Positions 47,405 through 59,500 of a stretch of DNA of 64,000 nt are shown in pieces. A program made the translations under genes and the position numbers. Where the stretch lies: the NCBI RefSeq assembly GCF_000003815.2, contig NC_049986.1, positions 25,039,128 to 25,103,127 on the forward strand, in the 5' to 3' direction. The DNA is from Branchiostoma floridae. Taxonomy: Eukaryota > Chordata > Leptocardii > Amphioxiformes > Branchiostomatidae. Positions within the stretch are counted from its first letter, which is position 1; the number at the start of each line of letters is the position of its first letter. A model generated the notes under the pieces. That model had not been told where the DNA came from and did not search any database. It saw only the letters and a list, made by a program, of their open reading frames with translations.

Positions 47405-50022
47405 CTTTTAAAATTGGCATTAAACGGGAGGCAGCAAAATTAACTTTTTGGTCCTTTGAACTGTTTGTGAGTGTTTTCAGTGGGCGGCTGACATTTCACA
47501 GGGAGAAAAAAAAAAAAAAAAGAGGAAAACTGGCAGCATAACTGTTAAAATTGGCATGAAAGGGGAGGAAGAAATCTTCATGTTTTGGGTATTTTGAACT
47601 TATGGTTTATACATGTATCTAACTTTATATGTATATAAAGGCTACTGACCACTGAGCGTTTACTGTAGGATAGGGTAGGTTTGTTTGGACGGCAGTTTGT
47701 TCCACATCTCCCTATCCTGACTCGAGCCGAGAATAAAGGATGGTTTACCTGAATTAAAGATTCATGATTCAAAGGACCAAAAACTGAATTTTATTGCCCC
47801 CCCCCCTTAACACTTTATCTAAAACCTATGTTTGTTGCTATAATATCAAGTTGTTTTTAATTACGCACAGAAATTAATGTGAAATAAATGTTGTTGTCAA
47901 TGTACCCTGAACTCAGGTTTGCCATCAGAGTTAATTTATGTTTAATTGAATTAGTGATACCGTTCCGTTGCGCACAAGGAAAGTAATTTAAGCAGTCACA
48001 AAACTACTTAAGACTACGGTTTATGTCTTAAACCTCAGCAGTGCCAAATTATAAGACATGATGTAGTCAAGTAGATAAAGATTTTGCTGGCAGATGAAAT
48101 CTTAGACAAAAGAGTTTATTATGATAAACAAATGAATGAGCTATGTCTATTTATTTAATTAAGCGATACTTAATAAAAAGAGGCTCAAAACATATCAAAT
48201 CTATTTTCCAGAAAGTTATGTTATCTTATGATTTGTCCACAATCATATTAGTGAAACTTGCTCACAGTGTATCAAATAAGCATGCACTGGGTGGGTTTTG
48301 AATGTAACAAATATGGCAGTCACAAATTTTCTGGAATGTTGATGTAACAACTTGTGCTGTTGGTCAGCCTATTGGTGGCAAAGCAAGGAAGCGCCCATGT
48401 TGTGATTAGCTGTTGATATCACATGCATGATTGTAACAATGTAACAATGTGTGGTCAATTTATATCTGTAAGAGTCTCTAATGATTTGATACAATTTTGT
48501 CGTTCAAAGTAAATTTGTTGCCATAGAGTGTTGATTTTGTATGATACAAAAGTTTCCTAAGCAACCTTTGTAAACAGTTACAAAGCTAATCAGTTGGTTG
48601 AGTAACTTTTGTATTGAGTATTCTTATTACCTGGATGTATAATATTGTTCAACCTTGTGGTGATGACGTTTGCATGTCAGTGTGTTTGTTACTGCCATTC
48701 GCATAAGACTGACTGTCTCAATTGCCACTTTTTGATTGAACATGTCCGTTAATTCATCTTAACAAATTAAAGTCGAGAATTCCTGTTTTACAAAATAACT
48801 GTTTTTCTGTCTCTATGTTGAACTATTGATGTTGATAGACTAAGTAGGAGTAACATACTTTCAAAAAGGTGGCTTCTACGTAGTTTGGTGTAAAAAATAC
48901 AGTTCGCAAAACCAATAGTTACTGTTATGTAAGGTAAGGTCAAGGGTTAGGCCCACAGCGGTGGGTTGTTATCAACTGTTTGTTTGTTTGTTTGTTTGAA
49001 CCTTTATTTATTCATGAGAACCTCAGATTGGCCTGCAGGCCGCTTTTCGTTGATGTCACGGCATGAGGGAGGTAAGATTCAGATGGAATATAACAGATAA
49101 AGATGACATCGAGTAGTAATAAATCACATAACTGTTAAGTAACAATTCTAGAAGGTTCTGTACATTTCAAGATGTTGCGTACTAGTAGGTGCAGTACAGT
49201 GGCGCTCTTTGCGTCCATGTGCAATTGGCAAAAGGTGATGCCCTAAGAAGTACAGTAAAACCTGTGCCTCTGTACAAAGACCACTAGGTGTAGTCTCCAA
49301 GCAGATCGTATTGTGCCATAAGATGGCATCAAAGCTGGCCAAGGAGTATAGCAGGCCAAAGGGAGTCAAACGGGCACCTGTCGGACACACACCCCTAGGC
49401 CGGCCTCACTCCTTTGGCAGCTGTTGGTACTATCCTATGCTACCGTAGGATCTGCTCGGAGATTACACCAGGTGACCATTTTGGCGGTCCCGTAGACAAT
49501 TTTCCCGTTAAACCCTGTATGTACTGGCTAGTTGTCTACGGACTATTTTCTTCGCGTTCCTTGGTTGGTCGCCACGCCGTAGACGGGACTGACTGCACTG
49601 CAGATGACAGAGCTGAGTAGTTCTACTTTTTTTCTGAATTTCAACAAGTTTTCTCTACCATGTTGCTCCTGCTACACATTTATAGGACGTGGTCTCTCCA
49701 TGCAACTGCGCCCCCTATCGGCTACCCACGGCAGTGTACGACTACCCACGGCAGTGTACGGTGACCTAACAGGACGATTCTGCCAGTACAAGAGGCGTTC
49801 AGAAACTCTACAGCTGTGTTCTACAGTCTTCTGTCCCACTTCCTACAGCCACCATAGATCTTGGTTGGACTCCCACTGCCTGTTTGAAAATCGCCCTTTG
49901 GACTTGCTTGGCTTTTTTTTTTTAATCCCTGGTTTTCTTTTAAGTTTTTCTTAAGTTCATCTCAACTTTAGGACAAACAGGTTCTTGCATCTGCTGATAT
50001 ATTTGAAATCCCACTTTCCGTT
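47405..50022. other. Intergenic region between decarboxylase and YHYH genes
   Basis: Probable 3' UTR with AATAAA near 47733 and 47883. At 48980-49020 a TTTG microsatellite is followed by AACCTTTATTTATTCATGAG, resembling the tail of an antisense LINE. No confident gene. Confidence 0.5.
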
Positions 50023-50502
50023 TCATCGCTGTAGTAGAGACATCGTTCCCAGAGCCAGACCCGTAACCATGACAACGGACGACATCGCAGACGATATTTT
50101 GCAGTTCCTGGCTGAGGCGGGAGAGGGTGAAGCGCTCTGATTTCCATTGTTGACCAACTTGCAGGCGATTCTCCCGCCATTAATCTGCAACCTGTATTCT
50201 CGCTGCGTTTGGGTGCTGTCTATGTTTACCAGGTCATACGCGTTTCTCTGCGGCGGATTGCAAGGGTTGACGGGACCGTAACATTTACAGTCGGCCATTT
50301 TCACCTTGACGTCCATCACCACGCCCTTGAAACAGCCTATGAAATACGGAAAGTCCTCCGTCACGTGATAACGATATCTCCCGTCCACCAGGCGGCCATG
50401 ACACTCATCCAGGTCAGCCGAGGTCAAGGTCGTGCCGTCCTCTGTCCTGGGCCCGTAGATGGGGAACCCGTCAAAGGCGACACCGACAATGGCGGACGGA
50501 AC
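50023..50502 (-). CDS. YHYH gene last exon
   Basis: Acceptor TTTCTGCCGCAG, phase 0. Encodes VPSAIVGVAFDGFPIYGPRT, a GRYRYHVTEDFPYFIGC motif, then CKCYGPVNPCNP and a Gln/Arg-rich segment. A terminal hydrophobic tail runs to the stop at 50023-50025. Confidence 0.9.
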   Translation of the reverse strand, partial: VPSAIVGVAFDGFPIYGPRTEDGTTLTSADLDECHGRLVDGRYRYHVTEDFPYFIGCFKGVVMDVKVKMADCKCYGPVNPCNPPQRNAYDLVNIDSTQTQREYRLQINGGRIACKLVNNGNQSASPSPASARNCKISSAMSSVVMVTGLALGTMSLLQR

Positions 50503-53500
50503 CTGCGGCAGAAAGTTATGGCAGATATCAGTGAAGAGGGCAGGTTCGTAAAGATGGAGTTTCTTTCAAAACAAAGTTTTATTTCTATCGTTTATATCAT
50601 TGTCGGTTTGATGTCCTTTGCACTGGGATAAGTGACTTTAATTTTTAGCACACGATAGCTTCCTGTGATTGGTTGAGCAGACAGTTGCGTATGACGTTCC
50701 TACCTGTGATTGGTTGAGCAGACAATTGGGTAATGACGTGGTAGTGGTAGTTCCTCTGCGGATCGACATGACCGCTACACGAGTCGAACCCTCCGGCTTT
50801 GTGCAGCAGCCCCGCGTCATAACATCTGTCTGTGACGTAAGGGCTGTAGATGGGCACGCCGTTCACAGCCATGCCTGGAAAACAGCACGCCGGAACGGAT
50901 GGAAACAGCACACGGAACGGATGGATATAGCACACGGAACGGGTGGAAACAGCACACGGAACGGATGGAAACAGCACACGGAACGGGTAGAAACAGCACA
51001 CGGAACGGATGGAAACAGCACACGGAACGGGTAGAAACAGCACACGGAACGGATGGAAACAACACGCGGAACGGGTGGAAACAGCACATGGAACGGGTGA
51101 AAACAGCACACGGAACGGGTGGAAACAGCACACGGAACGGGTGGAAACAGCACACGGAACGGGTAGAAACAGCACACGGAACGGGTAGAAACAGCACACG
51201 GAACGGATGGAAACAGCACACGGAACGGGTGGAAACAGCACATGGAACGGGTGAAAACAGCACACGGAACGGGTAGAAACAGCACACGGAACGGGTGGAA
51301 ACAGCACACGGAACGGGTGGAAACACGACACGGAACGGATGGAAACAGCACACGGAACGGGTAGAAACACACACGGAACGGGTGGAAACAGCACACGGAA
51401 CGGGTGGAAACAGCACACGGAACGGATGGAAAGAGCACACGGAACGGGTAGAAACAGCACACGGAACGGATGGAAACAGCACGCGAAACGGGTAGAAACA
51501 GCACACGGAACGGATTGAAACAGCACACGGAACGGGTAGAAACAGCACACGGAACGGGTGGAAACAGCACACGGAACGGGTGGAAACAGCACGCGGAACG
51601 GGTGGAAACACGACACGGAACGAATGGAAACAGCACGCGGAACGGGTAGAAACAGCACACGGAACGAATGGAAACAGCACGCGGAACGGGTGGAAACACG
51701 ACACGGAACGAATGGAAACAGCACACGGAACGGATGGAAACAGCACGCGGAACGGGTAGAAACAGCACACGGAACGGGTAGAAACAGCACATGGAACGGG
51801 TGGAAACAGCACACGGGACGGGTGGAAACACGACACGGAACGAATGGAAACAGCACGCGGAACGGGTGGAAACACGACACGGGACGGGTAGAAACAGCAC
51901 ACGGAACGGATGGAAACAGCACGCGGAACGGGTAGAAACAGCACACGGAACGGGTAGAAACAGCACATGGAACGGGTGGAAACAGCACACGGAACGGATG
52001 GAAACAGCACACGGAACGGGTGGAAACAGCACATGGAACGGGTGGAAATAGCACACGGAACGGATGGAAACAGCACACGGAACGGATTGAAGCAGCACAC
52101 GGAACGGATGGAAACAGTACACGGAACGGATGGAAACAGCACACGGAACGGATGGAAACAGCACACGGAACGGGTGAAATAGCACACGGAACGGGTGGAA
52201 ACAGCACACGGAACGGATGGAAACAACACACGGAACGGGTGGAAACAGCACACGGAACGGATGGAAACAGCACACGGAACGGGTGAAATAGCACACGGAA
52301 CGGGTGAAATAGCACACGGAACGGGTGGAAACAGGCCGTAGACACGACAGTAACACCATGTAAGACTCTACGTACACCAGTCAGATATAGCTATACCATC
52401 CCTCAGCTTACAAACATGAAGCGGGTGAAACTGCACATAACTCTAAAGATAGCACATACACCCGATAGACTAAATGATTAGCCTAAAAACAGTACATACA
52501 CTTGAATGTATACACGTCTAATAAAACAGAACATAAACTTCAAACAACAGAAAAGTACGTAAATCCGATAAAAAGAGCATATAAACCTGATAAAAAGAGT
52601 GCCTAAACCCGATGAAAACAGTATGTAAACCCAATGAAAACCGTATGTAAACCTGATAAAACAACACATAAATAAAGCCAGTAGTACTTACCTATGGGTC
52701 CGTCCGGCAGGCAGCTCGGCCGGGACGCGAAGGTGGCGTTCCGCCGAACACGGTAGATGTGCGGCTGTTTCTGCGGCGGCAGGAATAAAAAAGACTTGTG
52801 TCAGGAAGAACAGATTAGTGTCTCATGTACGCTGAAACTATAATGTGCATGTTTAACGTCAATAATAAGTAATTTCATTGATGTGCAATTTCCACTGTTA
52901 GTTATTTTCTACCTATTATCATGTGTTCTGTAGTTATGATGCTATTCTATGTTTGGGTTTGCTCCCATGATATATTTTTTTGATCACCAATAGGCAATAA
53001 GAATCTCCTTGGATGAAGGAAATAAATGAAACAAAATGAAACGATGCACCATCCCGTGGCATACAAACAATACAAACAATAGTATGCCAGTCCGGCATCT
53101 GTCTGCTCTCCTGGTAGATTTTCCGATTTCTCCGTCACCATTACCGTTATTTCACAGCTTGCCGCCTCGTTCCTCATGCTTTATCAACCCTTGCTGAGAC
53201 GAACCGTTCCCGCGGAACGGACCGAGTTTGTCTCTTATCTATGTACCGCAGACACCAAATGCGGGCCGGTACGAAAGGAGAAGGGACGGTGTAACTCAAA
53301 TGTGCAATTTTCAACAGAAACACGGATGTATGATTTTCAACAGAACGGTTCATTAAACGTAAAGCTGGTTCATGCAGAAGAAGGCAATCTCAGACGGCAA
53401 ACTTTATCCCTTACTTAAGCTGCTTCGCGATCTCTCTCTCTCTCTGTCTCTCTCTCTCTCTCTGTCTCTCTCTCTGTCTCTCTCCCTCTCTCTCTCTCTC

Positions 53501-56500
53501 TCTCGCTCACACACACACACACAGTGAGAGAGGGACAAGCCAAAAACATTAAATTTCTGCCTATCTACTTGTTGTGTAGAGACCGTGCGGCTAGATACTT
53601 CGACAACTCCAGTCTGGACGGACGATGTCGGTGCAAATTCTCATGTACATAAAGACTGCTGATACGAATCATGGCCTAAGATTGTCTAACTTCGTATTAC
53701 GGTTGTAAAATGGGTCACTGACTGTGATTGGTTGATTATTAATCATCATTGTATAAATGAGTCATCACCTGTGATTGGTTGGTTATCAATCTTTGCTGTA
53801 CAAATGGGCCATCAACTGTGATTGGTTGATTATGTATCATTACATCGTGTATATGGGTCATCGATTGTGATTGGTTGGCAAAGGCCTTAAGGGGAATTAG
53901 ACGGATCATCAACTGCCATTGGACAGCACGGGTCACTGTGTGAATCATCATTAGTTGCGAATAATTGAATGTGGGTAATTAGATGCGTTATAAACTGTGA
54001 TTGGTTGGTAATAAATACAAGTATGTGAGGTACACGGTTTATACGAACTTGACTTATGCCTTCAAAGAAGAAGTCAAACCCGACAATAGTATTCATAGTA
54101 TCATGTAGTTGATTAGACACTAGTTTTATGTACTTACCTCTCTTAGTTCTTGAGACTGTGTATGCAATTAGCCCTTGGGCATGATTTTGCAAATAAACAT
54201 ATAAACGCTACAGATCCCCAGATGATGATGTATTAAGTACATGAACACGTTAACGTTGTGACCGGTACGTCTCTTGTTGTGTTATATAGCAGTGGGGCCT
54301 CATGGTCACTAGCAGGGCAGAGGCGTTATACACTGTTCGATACAAGCCGGCCGTTTTAAGTCTGAAGCACTCGTGCGATAAGGAGACACAGGTGAAAGGT
54401 TCACTCCTGGTCAGCTGGTCGTGCGTTGCTGTGAACACGTTCTTGTGTGATATAGAGTCGGGGTTTAGTGGTGTATAATAGGGCAGATATCAAAGACATT
54501 TCGACACAGACTATCTTTTTCTAGTTTATTGGGTAAAGAGTACAAGAAGTCCAGAAATAGCCGCCGAGGCTGCATTATTTATTGTTTCTACTGGTGCAAT
54601 ACTACACCAAGGCGAATATCAATCCAACGGGTGCCCCTGTTGTCATTTGTGTCTGTGGCCATGGCCGCTTCCCAGTCTGTTAAGCAAAGGGCACAACCCG
54701 CCCTACGTGCAAATACGTGCTCTCTACGTGTCAAAACGTGGGCAATTTTTTGGGGACCGTAAGTGGTAAGTACCGCCTCCGTACGAACTCGTGGGGAATC
54801 CGATGGATTCGCTCGCCGTATGTGCCGGTACGGGCGATGCAGCTGCCTTGTACAGCCTGAACGTTTTCAGAAATGCGTGGCGGACTTACGGACAAATAGC
54901 ACGTACGGCGGGTTGCGCCTTTAGCTTGGCACGGACGTATAACAGGCCAGTATCACCTTGAAGAAGGTGACAGATGGTGACCACGTGACCGACAGGACGG
55001 CCATGTATCAACTCCCTGGTTGTGTGCAAGGAACTTCGTTAACTGATACAATGTACCGTCTGCGATGAAGGTTAGATATCCAGACATAAGATGCGCAAGA
55101 TAGTTTCTCAAGCAGCTAAATAGATTTCCCAAACCCATCTAGTTGATAGACTTGCTGTTATCTCGCCCAGTATATCATCGGCTTTGCCATCAACTCTCCA
55201 GCCTATCTGACACGTTGGGGCTGTATAATCGAAACGAGGCCCAAAGGACAGCTTTTGACTGGCACCAGTGATAACAGGGCGATGTTCAACACGCATTCTT
55301 ATTTTACTGTAGACTTTTATTAATAATTCCCAGTTCAAGTACATATTTCAATTCAAGTACAATGGATAGATACATATTTCAATGGATAGATACATATCAG
55401 TTCAAGTACAATGGGTAGATACATATTTCAATGGATAGATACATATCAGTTCAAGCACAATGGGTAGATACATATTTCAGGTCAAGTACAATGTGTACGT
55501 ACATATTTCGGTTAAAGTACAATGGGTACGTTTATATCTCGGTTCAAGTACACAGGGTATATCTATATATTTTTATTAGTTCAACACGCATTGGTCCTGT
55601 AAGAGGACTGCAGCCCCTTCCGGTAGCATTCAACCGTACAACCAATAGTTGAAATGGTCGTTTCCAAAACCATATCCAGTTATTACTACTTGGTGCAATA
55701 GTTGAAAAACTTTGATTTTCACATAAGCTCTGAGCTTGAGTGTGTCGTCATCACGTCTTGTAGATACATTTTGTGTATTGCAATAGGTTAAAAAAGAACC
55801 TCATCCGTCCATTCAGCAGCAGCCCAAGGACAGCGTACTCTAAAGGGCATCAGCGGTTACGGGGCTCTCCTGGCGATGTTCATGAAGGGTCCATCCGTGT
55901 AATTTTCGTTCCGAGAGAGGGAGGAGCAACAACAGATCGAGATTCGAACTCACAACCTCCAGTTCAGAAGCAGCCCAAAAGGACACCGTGGGCTTGAAGG
56001 ACACCACAGATGGCAGGTTGATGTTCATAACGCGTCGATCGGTGTAATTTCCGTTCTGAAGCCGCCCTGGGATCCTTTATGGTCCCGCCGGCCCGCGGAA
56101 ATAGAGGTCGCGCTGCATGTTCCCAACCGGTCGATATTTGGGGTAATGAGGACAGGTGGTGCTGCGATGGCTCTGCGATGGCTCTGCGATGGCGCTGTGA
56201 TGGAGCTGCGATGGTGCTGCGATGGCACTGCGATGGCGCTGCGATGGCGCTACAATGGCGTTAAGATGGCGCTGCAATGGCGCTGCGATGGCGCTACGAT
56301 GGAGCTGCGATGGCGCTACGATGGGGCTGCGATAGCGCTGTGATTGCTCTGCGATGGCGTTACGATGTTTTTGTCGATTTTGCTCTTAGTTTGTTTGCAG
56401 GGTGACAACTGGGAGGTAAAGTTGATGGATGTGGCAATACTGACACCTGTTTTCTCTAAGAAACAAACGGGTTGGTCACCCAAGGCTAACTTTGAAGAAG

Positions 56501-59500
56501 CTTATTGAGTTAGAAATTGGACTGGACGGTCCGGAACTTCTCGCAGCGATGTATGACAGACTGTACTGGAAGTCAAACTTCACTCGCTGCACCTCAGAGA
56601 GGATGACAAATCATCATGATGATTGACTCCTCTGAAACCATCACCGAATCTACAAGCAGGCGTGCTTTGTTCGATCATGTTCTTCGTTGTGGAGCGCAGG
56701 TTGTGAACAGGGTGAAATATCTGATGGTGTAGGAAGTATTGACTCCGGCTGAAAGACCGAGTCATTTCTCGAATCTACGGGGAGATCTACGCTTCGGTTG
56801 GCGGCTCGGTTTGGTTCGTATGAATGGATTTGGAAGATGTGTGGTTTCTCTCGCGGCTTTGGTACGGGATGTGGAGATATCGGGAGGTAAGAAGGACTAT
56901 GCATGGATGTGGGAAAGATTGTGAGAGGCCTAGCTAGTCCCTCGGATTTCTGGGGCTGTATGAGCTGTGGGGTGTCTGAGGCCCGGTATTGGGAGGTGGG
57001 GCCAAACAAAACAAAATAAAACAAAACAAAAAAACACAAAAAAACACACCAACAACACTTTTCGTGTTTGGGGACACGGCAAAGGGCACTATCAAGCGGG
57101 GGCTGGTACAGCGGACACGTACACCTGTTCAGGAATTATCACCAGCTCCGCCGCATCAACAGGTCGCCAGTCTCCCATCCCCAGCTGAGCCACGATGTGC
57201 GGGTTACGACAGGAGGGGATTTCCATACAGATTAACAACTTGTGGAACAATCATGGGTATAACAGGCCAGCTGAGGCCACGGTAGTCTGGGTCCGGGCTC
57301 CTTAGGGCGGTGTATATAACATGTGGGATTTCCATACAGATTAACAACCTGCTGAACAGTCAGGGATATAACAGGCCAGCTGATGCAACGGCTAGCCTGG
57401 GGACCAGGCTCCTTAGGGGCTTATGAGGATGAAATATGATCGGCCGGAGATTCCCATACAGATTCCACAGATGGATGATTGGAGCAACAATCAGAGAAAT
57501 AACAGACCAGCTGAGACCACGGCGTAGCCTAGGGACCGGACTCCGCGAAGGGCGTTCGTAGCCTGGAACCTCTAAGACAACAAGGCGATACGCGGTATAT
57601 GAGGACTTCCATGGCTCGAATATTCTGCTCGGTTCACGGCTTCAGAGTGTTTGTGACGTCAATAGCCCGTTTAGCTCCACGAAATCGAACTCCAAACGCT
57701 CACGGCGTTCCTTTTGGCAACTCTCGCGAGAGGACAGGTCAGGGGGTAACCTGACACCCCTGTAGTTACTGTTGCTATGGGAGCTACTCTCCGCTTTGAC
57801 GACCTGACATCCTGCCATCCTCCAGGAGATGCGGAATGAAACACCTGTTCGATTATCCGATGTTTGTAGCCATGTAATGAACGATGCTGTCATCAGCACC
57901 GAGGGGGAGTGGGAAGTTTCACTCTCCTGTGGAATAGTAAACTTTTGAACAGAGAATTTCTTTGCCAAAAGACTGGAGGGTTTGGGCATTGAACAAGGGG
58001 GAGAAGCCATAGCAATTGTTATTTGATATGAGTGGGAGGACTACTCTCTCTTTGCAGCCAGGGGCTGAAGAGCTTGCAATAGGCGGGGCTAAATCACAAG
58101 GGTCTGAAATGGCAGCCTGTATACAGCGCCTAGTGACCTCAATACGACACTAATTACCCCCACTTGCGGCCAAAGGACTGTAGGTTTTGAAGCACTCACA
58201 TCAGGAAGGACCTCTACTCTTTTCGATAAGTGTGGTGGGAGGTTTAACTACTCTGTCTTCGCAGCCAGGGGCTGAATTGTGAGGAGTTTACAAAAGGCAA
58301 GGCACCAGGGGTCTGGAGTGGCTGCCAATTGGCGCTAACTTAGGTGACATCAATACGACTGCAGTTGCCCCAGGTGCGGCCAGATTGAGGACTGTAGGTT
58401 TCGAACCACCGAGACCAGGATAGCCCCTACTCTTTTTGATATGTATGGTGGGTTCTTTGAATAACGTGCTAGAGGTGCGGCTCTCCTCAAACACGGGACC
58501 TCCATTTAACATCCTTTCCGAGGGACTGCCCTAGCCGGCATATGTAAGGAAACGACAATATCCCCAGCGGAGGTGAACCTCCTTCACGTAGGTAATAACT
58601 GTTTCTCAGCGACCAATTTCTCTACAATTTCTGATGGTTTGAGATAAAAGCTTCTCCCATACATTCAAAATTTAAACAACCGAATCCGATGTTAATAGTT
58701 GTAACCGCGCCCGTTACTCCTGCTCCTGGTTCCTTGTACCTACCCAGGGTACCCCATCCATCCTCCGCAGTGACAACCTTAATCAGACTTTCCCGCCGGC
58801 TTCTCTGCATTAATCTTGCACAATTTCCCGCGCGGCTGGCGGCCTGATTATCAGGGTAATATACTAATAACAGTTGGGGGTCATCACTTCTGGGGCTTCA
58901 CCTGGTGCCCAGTCTGCTCGTGACTCGGCCTACCGTGGCCTGGCCGGGCTCTCTACGGGGCAGGTGTAGGTCTCTGCCGCCGGGGTACTCTCTCGCACCC
59001 GGTAGGAATTTCGCACAGTAGCAAATTATGGTCATAAAACTCCTACTGCATGGATGAGACTTCAATCGTAAATTCCTACCGAGTGTGAAAGATTATTCAG
59101 GCGGCAGAAAGCCTAATCTGTCCCGTAGAGGGTCTAGACAATCCACGGTGGACAGGGCGCCTGGTTCCGGAGAGCTTGCAGCCGAACCCGAGACGGTTAC
59201 GGAGAGCTGGCAGCCCAACCCGCCTCTGCTAGCTGTACATGGGAGAACAGATTCTGTAATCATCGGGGCCAGGACTTACTGAGATGTATTGACTTTTATA
59301 CCATGGATCAGAGAGTAAGATTATGATGTTTGTAGGATCCAACAGAAACACGGCGGCAGACAGGGGCGTCCTGACTGTGGATTCTCCAGCATTTTTCAGT
59401 TTTTCATCACCTCCCCAACCGAAGTCTGGCACCCATTTTTACTGGGAATGAGGAATCATCATCGGCATTTGCTCGTGGCGAGTAAAGAGTAGCAAGTGTT

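Noticed and set aside
50645-52377. Overlapping minus-strand reading frames of 478-566 codons and plus-strand frames of 60-125 codons
   Set aside because: They are translations of the 22-bp minisatellite, which is open in all six frames; only the last part of one (50704-50874) is a real exon.
55925-55960. Antisense tRNA-type box B (GATTCGAACTCACAACCTC) as a SINE
   Set aside because: No box A at a proper distance and no second copy noticed; too weak to call.
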